64,000 nt of DNA from Rothia mucilaginosa (lineage in GTDB: Bacteria > Actinomycetota > Actinomycetes > Actinomycetales > Micrococcaceae): assembly GCF_001061665.1 (NCBI RefSeq), contig NZ_JVSP01000016.1:186001-250000 (forward strand). The letters run 5' to 3'. The notes under the pieces were generated by a model. The model worked only from the letters and a program-made list of their open reading frames with translations. It was not told the origin of the DNA and made no database searches. Shown piece after piece: positions 1 to 9,404 of this stretch (positions are counted from its first letter, which is position 1; each line of letters starts with the position of its first letter). The position numbers and the translations under genes are program-made.

Positions 1-59
1 AATAGGGTTACTTCGACCCTTCATGTGCGGGTTGGCTAGCGTAGGTGATGCGCGCACGG

Positions 60-65
60 TAGCGT
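60..65 (+). promoter_or_regulatory. -10 box TAGCGT, leaderless type
   Basis: The hexamer TAGCGT fits the TANNNT -10 consensus and ends 7 nt before the ATG at 73, so transcription would begin at or next to the start codon. No Shine-Dalgarno sequence precedes the ATG. No good -35 box is visible. Confidence 0.4.
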
Positions 66-72
66 AGAGTCC

Positions 73-1665
73 ATGAGCACGAACCCCGCAAGCACTCCCG
101 AAAATCCCGCCGCACCCGAGACTAAAACTACGCTTGGAGCGGAACCCTCTCGCCCCGAACAGCCAGCCCCCACCGTGCACCGCTACACCGCCCCGGACGC
201 CGACCGCCAGCGCGGCAGCGAGTACGCCGAGGTACTCGCCTACGAGACGCAACAGCGCAAGAACGCCGCCGACCGCCGCATCGGCAGAGGCAAACACCAC
301 ACCGGTCACCACGGAGAACCCGACGGCGGAGGCTCTCTGCCCGGCCCGCACCCCAAGAAACGCCCGAGCAATCGCCACGGCAAACCTTTCGGTCATCGCC
401 TCGACCACGACTGCGGCCTGGACGATACCCGCCGTGCCCTCGCGGACTCCATCGCCAACCGCGCCAGCGATCTCACCGAAATTCTTCGGGCGATCCACGC
501 GCATCCCGAAACCGCCTACCGCGAGCGCTTCGCCTCATCCACGCTCGTCGAGGCAGTCCGCAGCGCGCACCCGGACCTCACCGTCACCCACCCCGCCTTC
601 GGAATCGACACCGCCTTCGCGGTCGAGCTGACCAGCGCCGACTACGACCCCGAAAAGCACCGCACCATTGCGATTCTCTCCGAGTACGACGCGCTACCGG
701 GCATCGGGCACGGCTGTGGCCACAATGTTATCGCCACCGCCGGCCTCGGAGCGTTCCTCGCCCTGACGGATGCGCTCGCGGCCACCCCGGATGCCTTCAG
801 CGGGCGGGTACTCTACTACGGCACTCCCGCCGAGGAGTCCGAAGCCGGCAAGGAGCTCATGGCCCGCGCCGGCGCCTTCGACTCTGTGGATGCCGCAATC
901 ATGGTGCACCCCTACTTCATGGACGTGGCGGACCAGGCGTGGCTGGGCCGCCGCGAATGTCGCGTCACCTACACCGGCGTGAGCGCGCACGCCTCCTCGC
1001 ATCCCTTCATGGGACGCAACGCGCTGGATGCGGCCAGCCTCGCCTACCAGGGGCTCGGCCTGCTGCGCCAGCAGATTCCCGGGTCCGACCGCATCCACGC
1101 GATTATTGACCGCGGGGGAGAAGCACCGAACCTGATTCCCGCCACCGCGAGCCTGCACATTAATATCCGCTCCAAGCACGCCCCCACCCTGCGAGCGCTC
1201 TCGCGCCGGGTTGAGGAGGTGTTGCGCGGTGCCGCCCTCATGGCCGGGGTTTCCGCTGAGGTGACCTGGGATGGCTCGCCCATGACCATGCCCGTGCGCA
1301 CCAACGGGCCGCTACTGAAGCGGTGGGTGGCCTCCCAGCGTGCCGTGGGTCGGCACCCGTACCCGCCCGGGACCGTGAGCGATACCCTGGCGGCCTCTAC
1401 GGATTTCGGTAACGTGAGCCTGCGCGTGCCCGGTATTCATCCGCTCATCGGCATCGCGCCGGAAGGCACCGGCATGCACACCGAGCAGTTCGCGGTCGCG
1501 GCCAATACCCCCGAGGCTGTGGCCGGCGCACTGGATGCAGCCTTCGGCCTGGCGTTTGTGGCGGTGGATTACCTAGTGGATGACGAGCTGGCCCGCGCGG
1601 TGCGCACCCATTTTGAGGAGGCCGGCGGCGCCGTGGATGTGGAGGGCTACTTCGCCGGGCAGTAG
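73..1665 (+). CDS. M20-family amidohydrolase (aminoacylase / AbgB-like)
   Basis: This 530-residue protein is a zinc-dependent M20 amidohydrolase expected to cleave N-acyl amino acids or similar amides in the cytoplasm. The conserved core starts near residue 117. Visible motifs are SEYDALPGIGHGCGHN (about 203-218) with metal-binding His, the catalytic pair in PAEES (about 252-256) and HTEQF (about 470-474). The family is usually about 400 residues, so the first 115 residues are an extension: Pro/Thr/Glu-rich to about residue 68, then His/Gly/Arg-rich and unlike any domain I know. The ATG at 73 has no ribosome binding site but a -10 box 7 nt upstream. Codon-position pattern in about 270-430 suggests a possible compensated frameshift (see findings). 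The substrate is not determined. Confidence 0.85.
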   Translation: MSTNPASTPENPAAPETKTTLGAEPSRPEQPAPTVHRYTAPDADRQRGSEYAEVLAYETQQRKNAADRRIGRGKHHTGHHGEPDGGGSLPGPHPKKRPSNRHGKPFGHRLDHDCGLDDTRRALADSIANRASDLTEILRAIHAHPETAYRERFASSTLVEAVRSAHPDLTVTHPAFGIDTAFAVELTSADYDPEKHRTIAILSEYDALPGIGHGCGHNVIATAGLGAFLALTDALAATPDAFSGRVLYYGTPAEESEAGKELMARAGAFDSVDAAIMVHPYFMDVADQAWLGRRECRVTYTGVSAHASSHPFMGRNALDAASLAYQGLGLLRQQIPGSDRIHAIIDRGGEAPNLIPATASLHINIRSKHAPTLRALSRRVEEVLRGAALMAGVSAEVTWDGSPMTMPVRTNGPLLKRWVASQRAVGRHPYPPGTVSDTLAASTDFGNVSLRVPGIHPLIGIAPEGTGMHTEQFAVAANTPEAVAGALDAAFGLAFVAVDYLVDDELARAVRTHFEEAGGAVDVEGYFAGQ

Positions 1666-1683
1666 TCGCGTGCCGTGGTCTTC

Positions 1684-1709
1684 GGGGCCGTATTGGGGTT
1701 TCCGGCCCC
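1684..1709 (+). terminator. Weak hairpin after the M20 gene
   Basis: GGGGCCG and CGGCCCC form a 7-bp stem around a 12-nt loop just past the stop codon. No T run follows, so it is only a candidate. Confidence 0.4.
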
Positions 1710-2080
1710 CGCGGGTTTGTCGGGGTTCGCGCTCGCACCGCTCGGGGGCAAGATACCCAAGTGACCCAACCGGCAGATGTGAGATTGCTCAAAAGGTCAG
1801 AACCGCATTATTTGGTTTTATGAGCGAAAAACATCCCCGCACGCTCATAAAGTCACCATGACCCATCAGAAAAGACAAATTAACCCCACACAAAACGCAG
1901 ATTCTTCGGCATAATAGAACATAACGAAGCGAGGCACCGGGAAACACCTCACCTCGGCCACACGTGCACCCCGCACTGTGCGCGGTGCAACAGAACCCCG
2001 AGGCACACACCCCGCTTCGCCATCCCGCGAGAAAACACTCGCACAGCACAGATAACTCTCACGAAAGAGGGCATACAGCA
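1710..2080 (+). other. ldh upstream region
   Basis: About 370 bases without a convincing gene. The part 1780-1920 is distinctly AT-rich and holds a -10-like CATAAT at 1911-1916, so the ldh promoter probably lies here with an untranslated leader of up to about 160 nt. I could not recognise a Rex or other operator. Confidence 0.4.
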
Positions 2081-3040
2081 ATGAACGGTGTCAACACCCC
2101 CACCAAGCTCGGCGTCATCGGTGCAGGCGGCGTCGGTAGCGCAACCGCATATGCAGCAATGGTTCGCGGTTCCGCCGATGAAATCGTCCTGTACGACATC
2201 GACGGCAAGCGCGCTCACGCAGAGGCACTCGACATCGCCCACGGCGCAATGTTCGCTCACGAGGCAACCGTCACCGGCGGCGACGATATCGAGCTGCTGC
2301 GCGATTGCGACATGATTATCATCACCGCAGGTGCCCGCCAGAAGCCGGGCCAGCCCCGCCTCGAACTGGCCGGCGCAAACGTTGCCATCCTCGAGAAGCT
2401 GCTGCCGAACGTGCTTTCCGTGGCCCCCAACGCCATCATCATGCTCGTCACCAACCCCTGCGACGTGCTGACCGTCGTGACCCAGAAGATTACCGGCCTG
2501 CCCGCCAACCGTGTGCTCTCCTCCGGTACCGTGCTCGACTCCTCCCGTCTGCGCTGGCTGATCGCAAACAAGGCCGGCGTCTCCATCAAGAGCGTTCACG
2601 CGAACGTCGTTGGTGAGCACGGCGACTCCGAGTTCCCCGTCTGGTCCGCAGCCAACATCGGCATGGTCCCCCTGACCGAGTGGGAGCAGGACGGCAAGCA
2701 GCTCTTCACCGAAGAGGTCCGCACCGAGCTGGCCACCGAGGCTATGCGCGCAGCCTACAAGGTTATCGAGGGTAAGGGCTCCACCAACTACGCCATCGGT
2801 ATCTCCGGTGCACGTATCGCCGAGGCATTCCTCGGCGGCCAGAACGCAGTGCTGCCCGTCTCCACCACCATCGCAGGCGAGCTCTACGGCTTCAAGGACG
2901 TTGCACTGTCCCTGCCCACCATCGTCAACCGCGAGGGTATCCAGCGCGTTCTGCCGGTTCCCATGAACGAGGCTGAGATGGCACAGCTGAAGGCATCCGC
3001 TGAGGCAATCCGCGCCTCGGCCGCATCGCTGGGCTTCTAA
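2081..3040 (+). CDS. ldh: L-lactate dehydrogenase
   Basis: This cytoplasmic NAD-dependent enzyme interconverts pyruvate and L-lactate at the end of fermentation. It has 319 residues, the usual length. The Rossmann motif GAGGVG is at residues 14-19. The active-site loop reads ARQKPGQPR (85-93); Gln87 at the specificity position marks a lactate rather than a malate dehydrogenase. NPCDVL is at 125-130, substrate Arg in LDSSRLR near 156, and the catalytic His180 in GEHGDSE. The ATG at 2081 is chosen because GAAAGAGG lies just upstream and because the N-terminal fold begins directly after it; the open frame reaches back to 1964 without homology. It appears to be a single-gene unit closed by the hairpin at 3070-3115. 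Confidence 0.95.
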   Translation: MNGVNTPTKLGVIGAGGVGSATAYAAMVRGSADEIVLYDIDGKRAHAEALDIAHGAMFAHEATVTGGDDIELLRDCDMIIITAGARQKPGQPRLELAGANVAILEKLLPNVLSVAPNAIIMLVTNPCDVLTVVTQKITGLPANRVLSSGTVLDSSRLRWLIANKAGVSIKSVHANVVGEHGDSEFPVWSAANIGMVPLTEWEQDGKQLFTEEVRTELATEAMRAAYKVIEGKGSTNYAIGISGARIAEAFLGGQNAVLPVSTTIAGELYGFKDVALSLPTIVNREGIQRVLPVPMNEAEMAQLKASAEAIRASAASLGF

Positions 3041-3069
3041 CAGCTAGACCCGGGGCCATCGCCCCATGA

Positions 3070-3115
3070 GAGCCCGCCGCATCCGTCACAGTACATGACC
3101 GGATGCGGCGGGCTC
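3070..3115 (+). terminator. ldh terminator hairpin
   Basis: A perfect 16-bp stem (3070-3085 with 3100-3115) around a 14-nt loop lies 29 nt past the ldh stop. It lacks a T run, as is common in high-GC actinobacteria. Confidence 0.8.
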
Positions 3116-3171
3116 AGTCTATGGGGTCGTAACGTATGACGGGCGAAAACACGCCACGCTCCCGTAGGTAG

Positions 3172-3177
3172 TAGAAT
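3172..3177 (+). promoter_or_regulatory. -10 box TAGAAT, leaderless type
   Basis: TAGAAT ends 7 nt before the ATG at 3185, placing the transcription start at the start codon. Confidence 0.5.
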
Positions 3178-3184
3178 AAAGAGC

Positions 3185-3463
3185 ATGAGCACTGATCCTC
3201 GCACTGAACTCACCCGCCTCCTCGACGCGCTGGAGGCCCACCTGTCCGCCGTGATTGAACGCAACGGCGAGCACGACCCCGCCATCGATGAGGCCTACGT
3301 AGAAATTGCCAACGCCTTCGAGGCTTACGAAGACGCCCTCTTCGAGGCCTACGAAGAGGTCACCCCCCTGAGCGTGTACGGTGATGACGAGGAAGACGAT
3401 CTCGAGGAAATCCTCGACGACGAAGACGACATCGACGACGACGATATCGAGTACGAGGACTAA
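3185..3463 (+). CDS. Small highly acidic protein
   Basis: A 92-residue protein with a helical N-terminal half (residues 5-60, rich in Leu, Glu and Ala) and a C-terminal tail (67-92) that is almost wholly Asp and Glu. Similar acidic proteins sit upstream of recO in other Micrococcaceae and are sometimes labelled primosomal protein, a name I recall but cannot support from this sequence. The tail could mimic nucleic acid or bind basic proteins; that is inference. It starts at an ATG with a -10 box 7 nt upstream and lies 216 nt before recO on the same strand. Confidence 0.75.
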   Translation: MSTDPRTELTRLLDALEAHLSAVIERNGEHDPAIDEAYVEIANAFEAYEDALFEAYEEVTPLSVYGDDEEDDLEEILDDEDDIDDDDIEYED

Positions 3464-3679
3464 TACACCTCACCATACGTTCCGACCCCTGATCGCCACC
3501 CCCACGCGGGGTGATGCGGCAGGGGTCGAACCGTACCCGGTGCACCCGCATGCGGCGCGACGGACACCGCAGATACCGCAGCCGCAGATGTCGCACGCAC
3601 CCCGCGGGGGAACCACCGCGCACCCGTCAGAACCCGCAGAACGACAGCCAGCGAACAACTCTCGAGAACGGAGACACCC

Positions 3680-4552
3680 GTGAGCGAACCCCGCACCTGG
3701 CGCGATGCCGCCCTCATCCTCCGCACTCAAAAACTCGGCGAAACCGACCGCATCATCATCATGCTCACCCGCGACGGCGGAATCACCCACGCCGTCGCCA
3801 AGGCCGTGCGCAAACCCACCTCCAAGTTCGGCGGACGACTCGAACCGTTCATGCACACCGACCTTTCCTTCAGCCGCGGCCGCACCAACCTGCACACCAT
3901 CACCCAGGCCGCAACCCTGCACGCCTACACCGGCCCCATCATGGCCGACTACGCCGCGTACACCTGCGCCTCCACCATCGCCGAACTCGCCGAAGACCTC
4001 ACCCAAAACAACGCCGGAACCACCGAACTGTACACGCTCACCCACGGGGCATTCGCAACCCTAGCCCACGCGCAGCACACCCCCCAGCGCGTGCTCACCC
4101 GCTACCTGGCCCGCGCCATGGACCGCTCCGGCTGGCCCCTCATCGGCGAGCGATGCACCCGATGCGGCACCCCACTTACGCCCGAAGCCACGGCTCGGGA
4201 GGGCACGGCGGAAGCCCCGGGCCGATACCTTGCCTTCCACACCGCCCACACCTACGGCCAGTACACCGTCCTCTGCCCGAAGTGCGCCCCCGCCACCGAT
4301 GCGCCCCTCACCGCTCTCACGGCCGAAGACCTGGCCTACGCGCTCGCCGCCGCCAGCCCCAACCCGAGCGCCTGGGAAACCATCGACGCCGCACCCCGCG
4401 GAACCGCCGATAAAATCCTCAAACTCTACCTCGCCACCACCCAAAATCTGCTGGAGCACCCTCTCAAAACCCTCGGGGCGCTCGAGGCGGAAACCCCCCG
4501 CAAAATAAACCCCGAAGCGCCCGCCCATGCGCGCCGTGCCACGGTAAAATAG
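3680..4552 (+). CDS. recO: DNA repair protein RecO
   Basis: RecO helps RecR load RecA on SSB-coated single-stranded DNA during recombinational gap repair. The 290-residue protein has the N-terminal OB fold (RDAALILRTQKLGETDRII, then GGRLEPF near residue 50) and, in the C-terminal helical domain, a zinc site CTRCG...CPKC around residues 158-198. The start is GTG, preceded by CGGAG. uppS follows 82 nt downstream on the same strand, the arrangement also found in mycobacteria, so the two may be co-transcribed. Confidence 0.92.
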   Translation: MSEPRTWRDAALILRTQKLGETDRIIIMLTRDGGITHAVAKAVRKPTSKFGGRLEPFMHTDLSFSRGRTNLHTITQAATLHAYTGPIMADYAAYTCASTIAELAEDLTQNNAGTTELYTLTHGAFATLAHAQHTPQRVLTRYLARAMDRSGWPLIGERCTRCGTPLTPEATAREGTAEAPGRYLAFHTAHTYGQYTVLCPKCAPATDAPLTALTAEDLAYALAAASPNPSAWETIDAAPRGTADKILKLYLATTQNLLEHPLKTLGALEAETPRKINPEAPAHARRATVK

Positions 4553-4634
4553 CTAACAGCACGCCAGGTTTATATCTGGCGCATATCTAGGCAAACGACC
4601 CCGGGGGAGAACCCGCCAGGGAAGAAAGGCACAC

Positions 4635-5423
4635 ATGGCACGCACCCAGCCCGTACCCCCGCCCCCGCACCCCACCGGGGCAACCCCGCCTCCCATCCCG
4701 AAGAAGTTCATCCCCCAGCACGTCGCCGTCGTCATGGACGGCAACGGGCGCTGGGCCAACGAACGCGGCCTGCCCCGCACCGAGGGCCACCGCGCCGGCG
4801 AGGCCGCCCTGCTGGATGTCGTCGCGGGCGCCATCGAAATGGGCATCCCGTACGTGACCGCCTACGCCTTCTCCACCGAAAACTGGAAGCGCTCACCCAG
4901 CGAGGTTGCGTTCATCATGCGTTTCTCCACCGAGGTGCTGCAGCGCCAGCTGGCAACCCTCAAGACCTGGGGTGTGCGCATCCGCTGGGCCGGTCGCCGA
5001 CCCAAGCTATGGAAGAGCGTCATCGAAGAGCTCGAGCTCTGCGAGCGCGAAACCATCGACAACACCGTCTGCACCCTCACCATGTGCGTGAACTACGGCG
5101 GCCGCGCAGAAATCGCCGACGCGGCCGCAGCCATCGCGGCAGACGCAGCCGCGGGCAAGCTCAAGCCCGGCAGCATCACCGAAAAGACCATCCAAAAGTA
5201 CCTGGACGAACCTGACCTGCCCGACGTTGACCTGTTCCTGCGTTCCTCCGGTGAGCAGCGCATCTCAAACTTCCTGCTCTGGCAGAGCGCCTACGCCGAG
5301 TTCGTCTTCATGAACGTGCTCTGGCCCGACGTCGACCGCCGCACCCTCTGGGAAGCCGTCGAAGAGTACGCGCGCCGCGACCGCCGCTACGGGGGCGCAG
5401 TCGACGCCATCGCCGCCGAGTAG
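4635..5423 (+). CDS. uppS: Isoprenyl transferase (polyprenyl diphosphate synthase, UppS type)
   Basis: This cis-prenyltransferase adds isopentenyl units to an allylic diphosphate to make the long polyprenyl carrier lipid used for peptidoglycan and other wall glycans. Its 262 residues contain the diagnostic MDGNGRWA (about 33-40, with the catalytic Asp), the FSTENWKRS segment near 80 and [19 protein letters not shown] near 204-222. The N-terminus is Pro-rich for 25 residues. GGGAAGAAAGG precedes the ATG. Its position directly after recO matches the long-chain (decaprenyl) enzyme of mycobacteria rather than the Z-farnesyl enzyme. UppP at 36885 recycles the product. Confidence 0.92.
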   Translation: MARTQPVPPPPHPTGATPPPIPKKFIPQHVAVVMDGNGRWANERGLPRTEGHRAGEAALLDVVAGAIEMGIPYVTAYAFSTENWKRSPSEVAFIMRFSTEVLQRQLATLKTWGVRIRWAGRRPKLWKSVIEELELCERETIDNTVCTLTMCVNYGGRAEIADAAAAIAADAAAGKLKPGSITEKTIQKYLDEPDLPDVDLFLRSSGEQRISNFLLWQSAYAEFVFMNVLWPDVDRRTLWEAVEEYARRDRRYGGAVDAIAAE

Positions 5424-5515
5424 GCCGACCACTAAGCCCAGGCGTTAGCGCCCTAACGCGACGACCCGGTTCGCCGCCCACAAACCACCCACACCTCCAA
5501 CACTAGGGAGAACAA

Positions 5516-6604
<1,089 letters not shown>

Positions 6605-6670
6605 AAGGTTTGCAGGCGGGAGCGTTATGCTTCCCGGCGCGCTGACATGGCGTGTTGACTTGGCGTGCTG

Positions 6671-6720
6671 AAAGGGGGCACCGTTCTCTACCCGTAGGGG
6701 GTGGATGCGGTGCCCCTTTT
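6671..6720 (+). terminator. pyrD terminator
   Basis: A 13-bp stem (6671-6683 with 6708-6720, one G-T pair) ends in TTTT. It separates the housekeeping block from the AT-rich gene that follows. Confidence 0.85.
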
Positions 6721-6723
6721 GTG

Positions 6724-7068
6724 TGCGCCCTCTATTCCGCCGAAAAACCAGTTGTACTTTAGTGAAATGGTGCCCAAAGGCACCGGAAAATAGTTCTCTC
6801 TCCATGCTGACCTGTCATCGACAGTTCATCGAGAAGCTGCATACACTCCTGGCGTAAAACAATCGAGGTTGCCGACAGATGAACTAGCGGTTTCGTAGCC
6901 TTGAATTAAATGTTAAAAAAGTTTTCTCGACAGAGAAAGTATAGCCATATCATATCAGGAGCGCATATAATTGATGCAGATATTATCAAAGGACAAGGAG
7001 GTTTTATAAGGCTAAAATTCGTGATTAGATTAAACTTATTTTGATTTTTGAGACAAAAGGAAACAATT
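6724..7068 (+). other. AT-rich leader region of the orphan gene
   Basis: No gene is visible. From 6900 onward the DNA is very AT-rich, unlike the surroundings. TATAAT occurs at 6966-6971 and could be the -10 of the orphan gene. A strong ribosome-binding-like AAGGAGG at about 6995-7000 has no start codon at usable spacing. A short CTGTC-ATC-GACAG palindrome lies at 6812-6824. Confidence 0.4.
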
Positions 7069-8226
7069 ATGTGTTTTAAAGATTCTAAGTTGACCACAAA
7101 TGCTGCTAAGAAGGACATCGTCTACTGGTCATTGGAAAAGCTAGACGATCTTCTGATTCCCGATGAGAAGCAGTATTGGGATAAATCGGCAGGCGCATCT
7201 TTATCTGCCTCTCCTACTAGTGTTGGTGTTAGTGCTAATGCTAGTGTTAATTCAAAAAAAGGAAAAATGTCACTCCGCGAAAAACTGACCGAAGCTGGTA
7301 AATTCCTCAAGAAGCAGAATAATCTGTGTTATGAAGATAATCCGCAAGCTCATTCCTACCTGCTCATTCGTTTGGTAGCTTCCGCCGGGACAATGTGGCC
7401 TTGGAGCGGGTATAAGGAAGGAATGGAAAATACTGCCTGGTGGGTAGGCGAAGGTAAAGATGTCACAGTGCTGGCTTATGGAAGTTTGAAGAATCTTCGG
7501 CAGGGGAGAGATCCAGATCCAGAACGTAAGTCAGAGTCTGATACGAGTACCTGGTACCCGTCTGTTATCACAACGGGCTATGACCTGATCAACGGTATCA
7601 AAGTTAACAGCGGTGAAGAAGAAGTGCCTGAAGGACTTGAAGTTCGAGCTCCGCTTGAGGAATGTTTTAATGGCGGTCTATTTGCAAGAGACGCACCTCC
7701 ACTTGAAGGCCCTGGCATCTACGAAATGCTCCTTCGAGTTGATGGCGTGGATAAGGATACTCACAAGAGCGGGGCCGTATCTAAAAAGCCTATTGTGTAT
7801 GGTAGTCCTATATGGGTAGCGCGAGCTTTAACACCTGCTCCTGGTGTGTATAAGTTGCACCAAGAACAACACCCTAACCCTGTAGGTATTCGGATTCAAG
7901 ATATGACGTACGAGATGACGGGATATGCTCCTGGAGAAGGTTTGAAGGGGAATCTGAAGGGGAGCGAAATAGCTGGTAGCGGGCTCGATGCATACGGTGT
8001 CTGGGATGGAAAATCATGGATTAAGACTTACTGGGGCCGGGGTATTTATAGGATGGCTATCGATAATTCTGCAGATGTTCCTGAAACTCCACAAGGCTCT
8101 CCTAGCCTTACGGACGCGGTTAGCCTTGGTATTCCATTGAACTTGCGGAAGAAATTCTTCAAACGCTGGGAATGGGATAAAGCCCCTCTCCCATCGCGAG
8201 AACCGATTCCGGTGATTATAGGTTAG
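7069..8226 (+). CDS. Orphan protein of foreign composition, possibly DUF7019-like N-terminus
   Basis: A 385-residue soluble protein with no motif that gives a function. The N-terminal half (KDIVYWSLEKLDDLL near 15-29, a Ser/Ala/Val low-complexity stretch near 42-60, AWWVGEGKDVTVLAYGSLKNL near 124-144) weakly recalls actinobacterial DUF7019 / SAVMC3_10250-type proteins; this is a tentative resemblance from memory. The C-terminal half (about 185-385) is unfamiliar. No signal peptide or membrane segment is seen. ATG 7069 is preferred over TTG 7048 because AAAAGGA lies 6 nt upstream of the ATG. Codon use is much more AT-rich than in the neighbours, which suggests transfer. It stands alone between two terminators. 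Confidence 0.75.
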   Translation: MCFKDSKLTTNAAKKDIVYWSLEKLDDLLIPDEKQYWDKSAGASLSASPTSVGVSANASVNSKKGKMSLREKLTEAGKFLKKQNNLCYEDNPQAHSYLLIRLVASAGTMWPWSGYKEGMENTAWWVGEGKDVTVLAYGSLKNLRQGRDPDPERKSESDTSTWYPSVITTGYDLINGIKVNSGEEEVPEGLEVRAPLEECFNGGLFARDAPPLEGPGIYEMLLRVDGVDKDTHKSGAVSKKPIVYGSPIWVARALTPAPGVYKLHQEQHPNPVGIRIQDMTYEMTGYAPGEGLKGNLKGSEIAGSGLDAYGVWDGKSWIKTYWGRGIYRMAIDNSADVPETPQGSPSLTDAVSLGIPLNLRKKFFKRWEWDKAPLPSREPIPVIIG

Positions 8227-8296
8227 GCGCAGGGGCGCCCTAGTGCCGAAATCCCACCACCTCTTCCAGGTTTGTACGTAAATTTTTTATGCCAAT

Positions 8297-8354
8297 AAGC
8301 TGCGCGTTTGCCCAGATAACCACCACTGGTGGCTCTGGTAGGTGCGCGGCTTTT
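8297..8354 (+). terminator. Terminator of the orphan gene
   Basis: Outer arms 8297-8305 and 8344-8352 pair over 9 bp with one wobble, and an inner CCACC-A-CTGGTGG element extends the hairpin. TTTT follows directly. Confidence 0.7.
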
Positions 8355-8416
8355 CGGCTTTTAAAGGAATCGGAGTAAATTTCGCTTCTCGTGTGGGGCC
8401 CTTTCTACGCTAATCT

Positions 8417-8486
8417 GCTCAGAAGCCACATGTGTTTCGAAAAGCTACCAAATAGTAGCTTCTCGAAACACATGTGGCTTCTGAGC
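8417..8486 (+). repeat. Long palindromic repeat, copy 1
   Basis: Two 32-nt arms (8417-8448 and 8455-8486) pair with a single A-C mismatch around a 6-nt loop. The 25-nt core is shared with copy 2 at 9265-9327, in the same orientation and with the mismatch at the same place, so the copies are related rather than independent hairpins. The loops differ. Confidence 0.9.
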
Positions 8487-8574
8487 GTTTAAGATGTCTG
8501 CTCGCGCATAATGGAGATAAGCGGGAGACCCTGCTCTATAACGATGTGCACTACAACGATGTGGAGGACCACCC

Positions 8575-9231
8575 ATGACCCCCAACGCGCTGAACCGCCG
8601 CTCAATACTGACCGGAGGCTCGCTCCTCGGCCTCAGCACCCTACTTGCCGCCTGCATGCCGCACGACATCACAACTGCTGGAGACGGATCCACCGCCTCC
8701 AGCACACCTGCCACCAACAGTAGCTCAAGCAACAGCGCCGGCAACAACGCTAGCAACGGCGAATACCGCAAAGCAGACGCCAAAGGCCCCGCCCAGAACG
8801 TCCCCAAACCCAACGCCCCCGAAGACGGCTACCGGGCAAAGACCCCCGAGGGCATCCTCAAAACCATGGATGCCTGGAACCAGTGGGCCAACTACGGCGT
8901 CCAAACCGGCGACTACAGCAAAGCCCGCGAATTCCTCTCCACCTCAAACGACGGAGAACTCAAAATCTACCGCGAAATAGAAGCACTCTACCAGCGCGGC
9001 GGATGGGTCATCGACGGCATCGAACACTTCGAACCCGAAGGCATACCCTGGAGCGACGACGGCCAAACCTACTACCTGAAAACCAGCCACGAATGGGACA
9101 AACACACCGAGGTGGAACCCGACGGCCGCCAAGAAACCTGGAGTAGCGACAAGGAAGAAGAAATCTACATCTTCGCCCTCGAACACCGCGATGGCAGGTG
9201 GCAGATCCTCTACTCCCGAATCGAAGCCTAA
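8575..9231 (+). CDS. Lipoprotein, DUF6318-like, with twin-arginine signal
   Basis: A 218-residue exported lipoprotein of unknown role. The signal has RR at residues 8-9, a hydrophobic stretch and the lipobox LAAC with Cys27, suggesting Tat export and membrane anchoring. A Ser/Thr/Asn-rich linker spans about 35-62. The domain beginning at APEDGYRAKTPEGILKT (about 81) and including a Trp/Tyr-rich helix and GGWVIDG resembles DUF6318 of actinobacterial lipoproteins. GGAGGA precedes the ATG. The gene is bracketed by two related palindromic repeats about 90 bases before and 34 bases after it, so it may form a cassette with them. Confidence 0.8.
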   Translation: MTPNALNRRSILTGGSLLGLSTLLAACMPHDITTAGDGSTASSTPATNSSSSNSAGNNASNGEYRKADAKGPAQNVPKPNAPEDGYRAKTPEGILKTMDAWNQWANYGVQTGDYSKAREFLSTSNDGELKIYREIEALYQRGGWVIDGIEHFEPEGIPWSDDGQTYYLKTSHEWDKHTEVEPDGRQETWSSDKEEEIYIFALEHRDGRWQILYSRIEA

Positions 9232-9264
9232 CCGTACCGGCGTCTAGCCGCAATACATTCGCCT

Positions 9265-9327
9265 AGAAGCCACATGTGTTTCGAAAAGCCACCAAAGAAG
9301 TTGCTTCTCGAAACACATGTGGCTTCT
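9265..9327 (+). repeat. Long palindromic repeat, copy 2
   Basis: Arms 9265-9289 and 9303-9327 pair over 25 nt with one A-C mismatch around a 13-nt loop. The arms are identical to the core of copy 1 at 8417-8486. It lies 33 nt past the lipoprotein stop and could also act as a terminator. Confidence 0.9.
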
Positions 9328-9348
9328 CGCGCAAGAACATAAAAATTA

Positions 9349-9381
9349 GGGGAGAGGCCTGAACCTTCAGGACCTCTCCCC
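9349..9381. terminator. Bidirectional terminator between convergent genes
   Basis: Arms 9349-9362 and 9367-9381 form a 14-bp stem with one bulged A and a 4-nt loop. A-rich sequence lies on the left side, giving a T-rich tail for minus-strand transcripts. It serves the DUF3043 gene on the minus strand and perhaps the lipoprotein gene. Confidence 0.75.
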
Positions 9382-9404
9382 AAGCACCTATAAGGCACTA
9401 ACGA

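Noticed and set aside
1964-2080. Longer N-terminus of lactate dehydrogenase
   Set aside because: The extra 39 codons lack homology and the internal ATG at 2081 has a good ribosome binding site.
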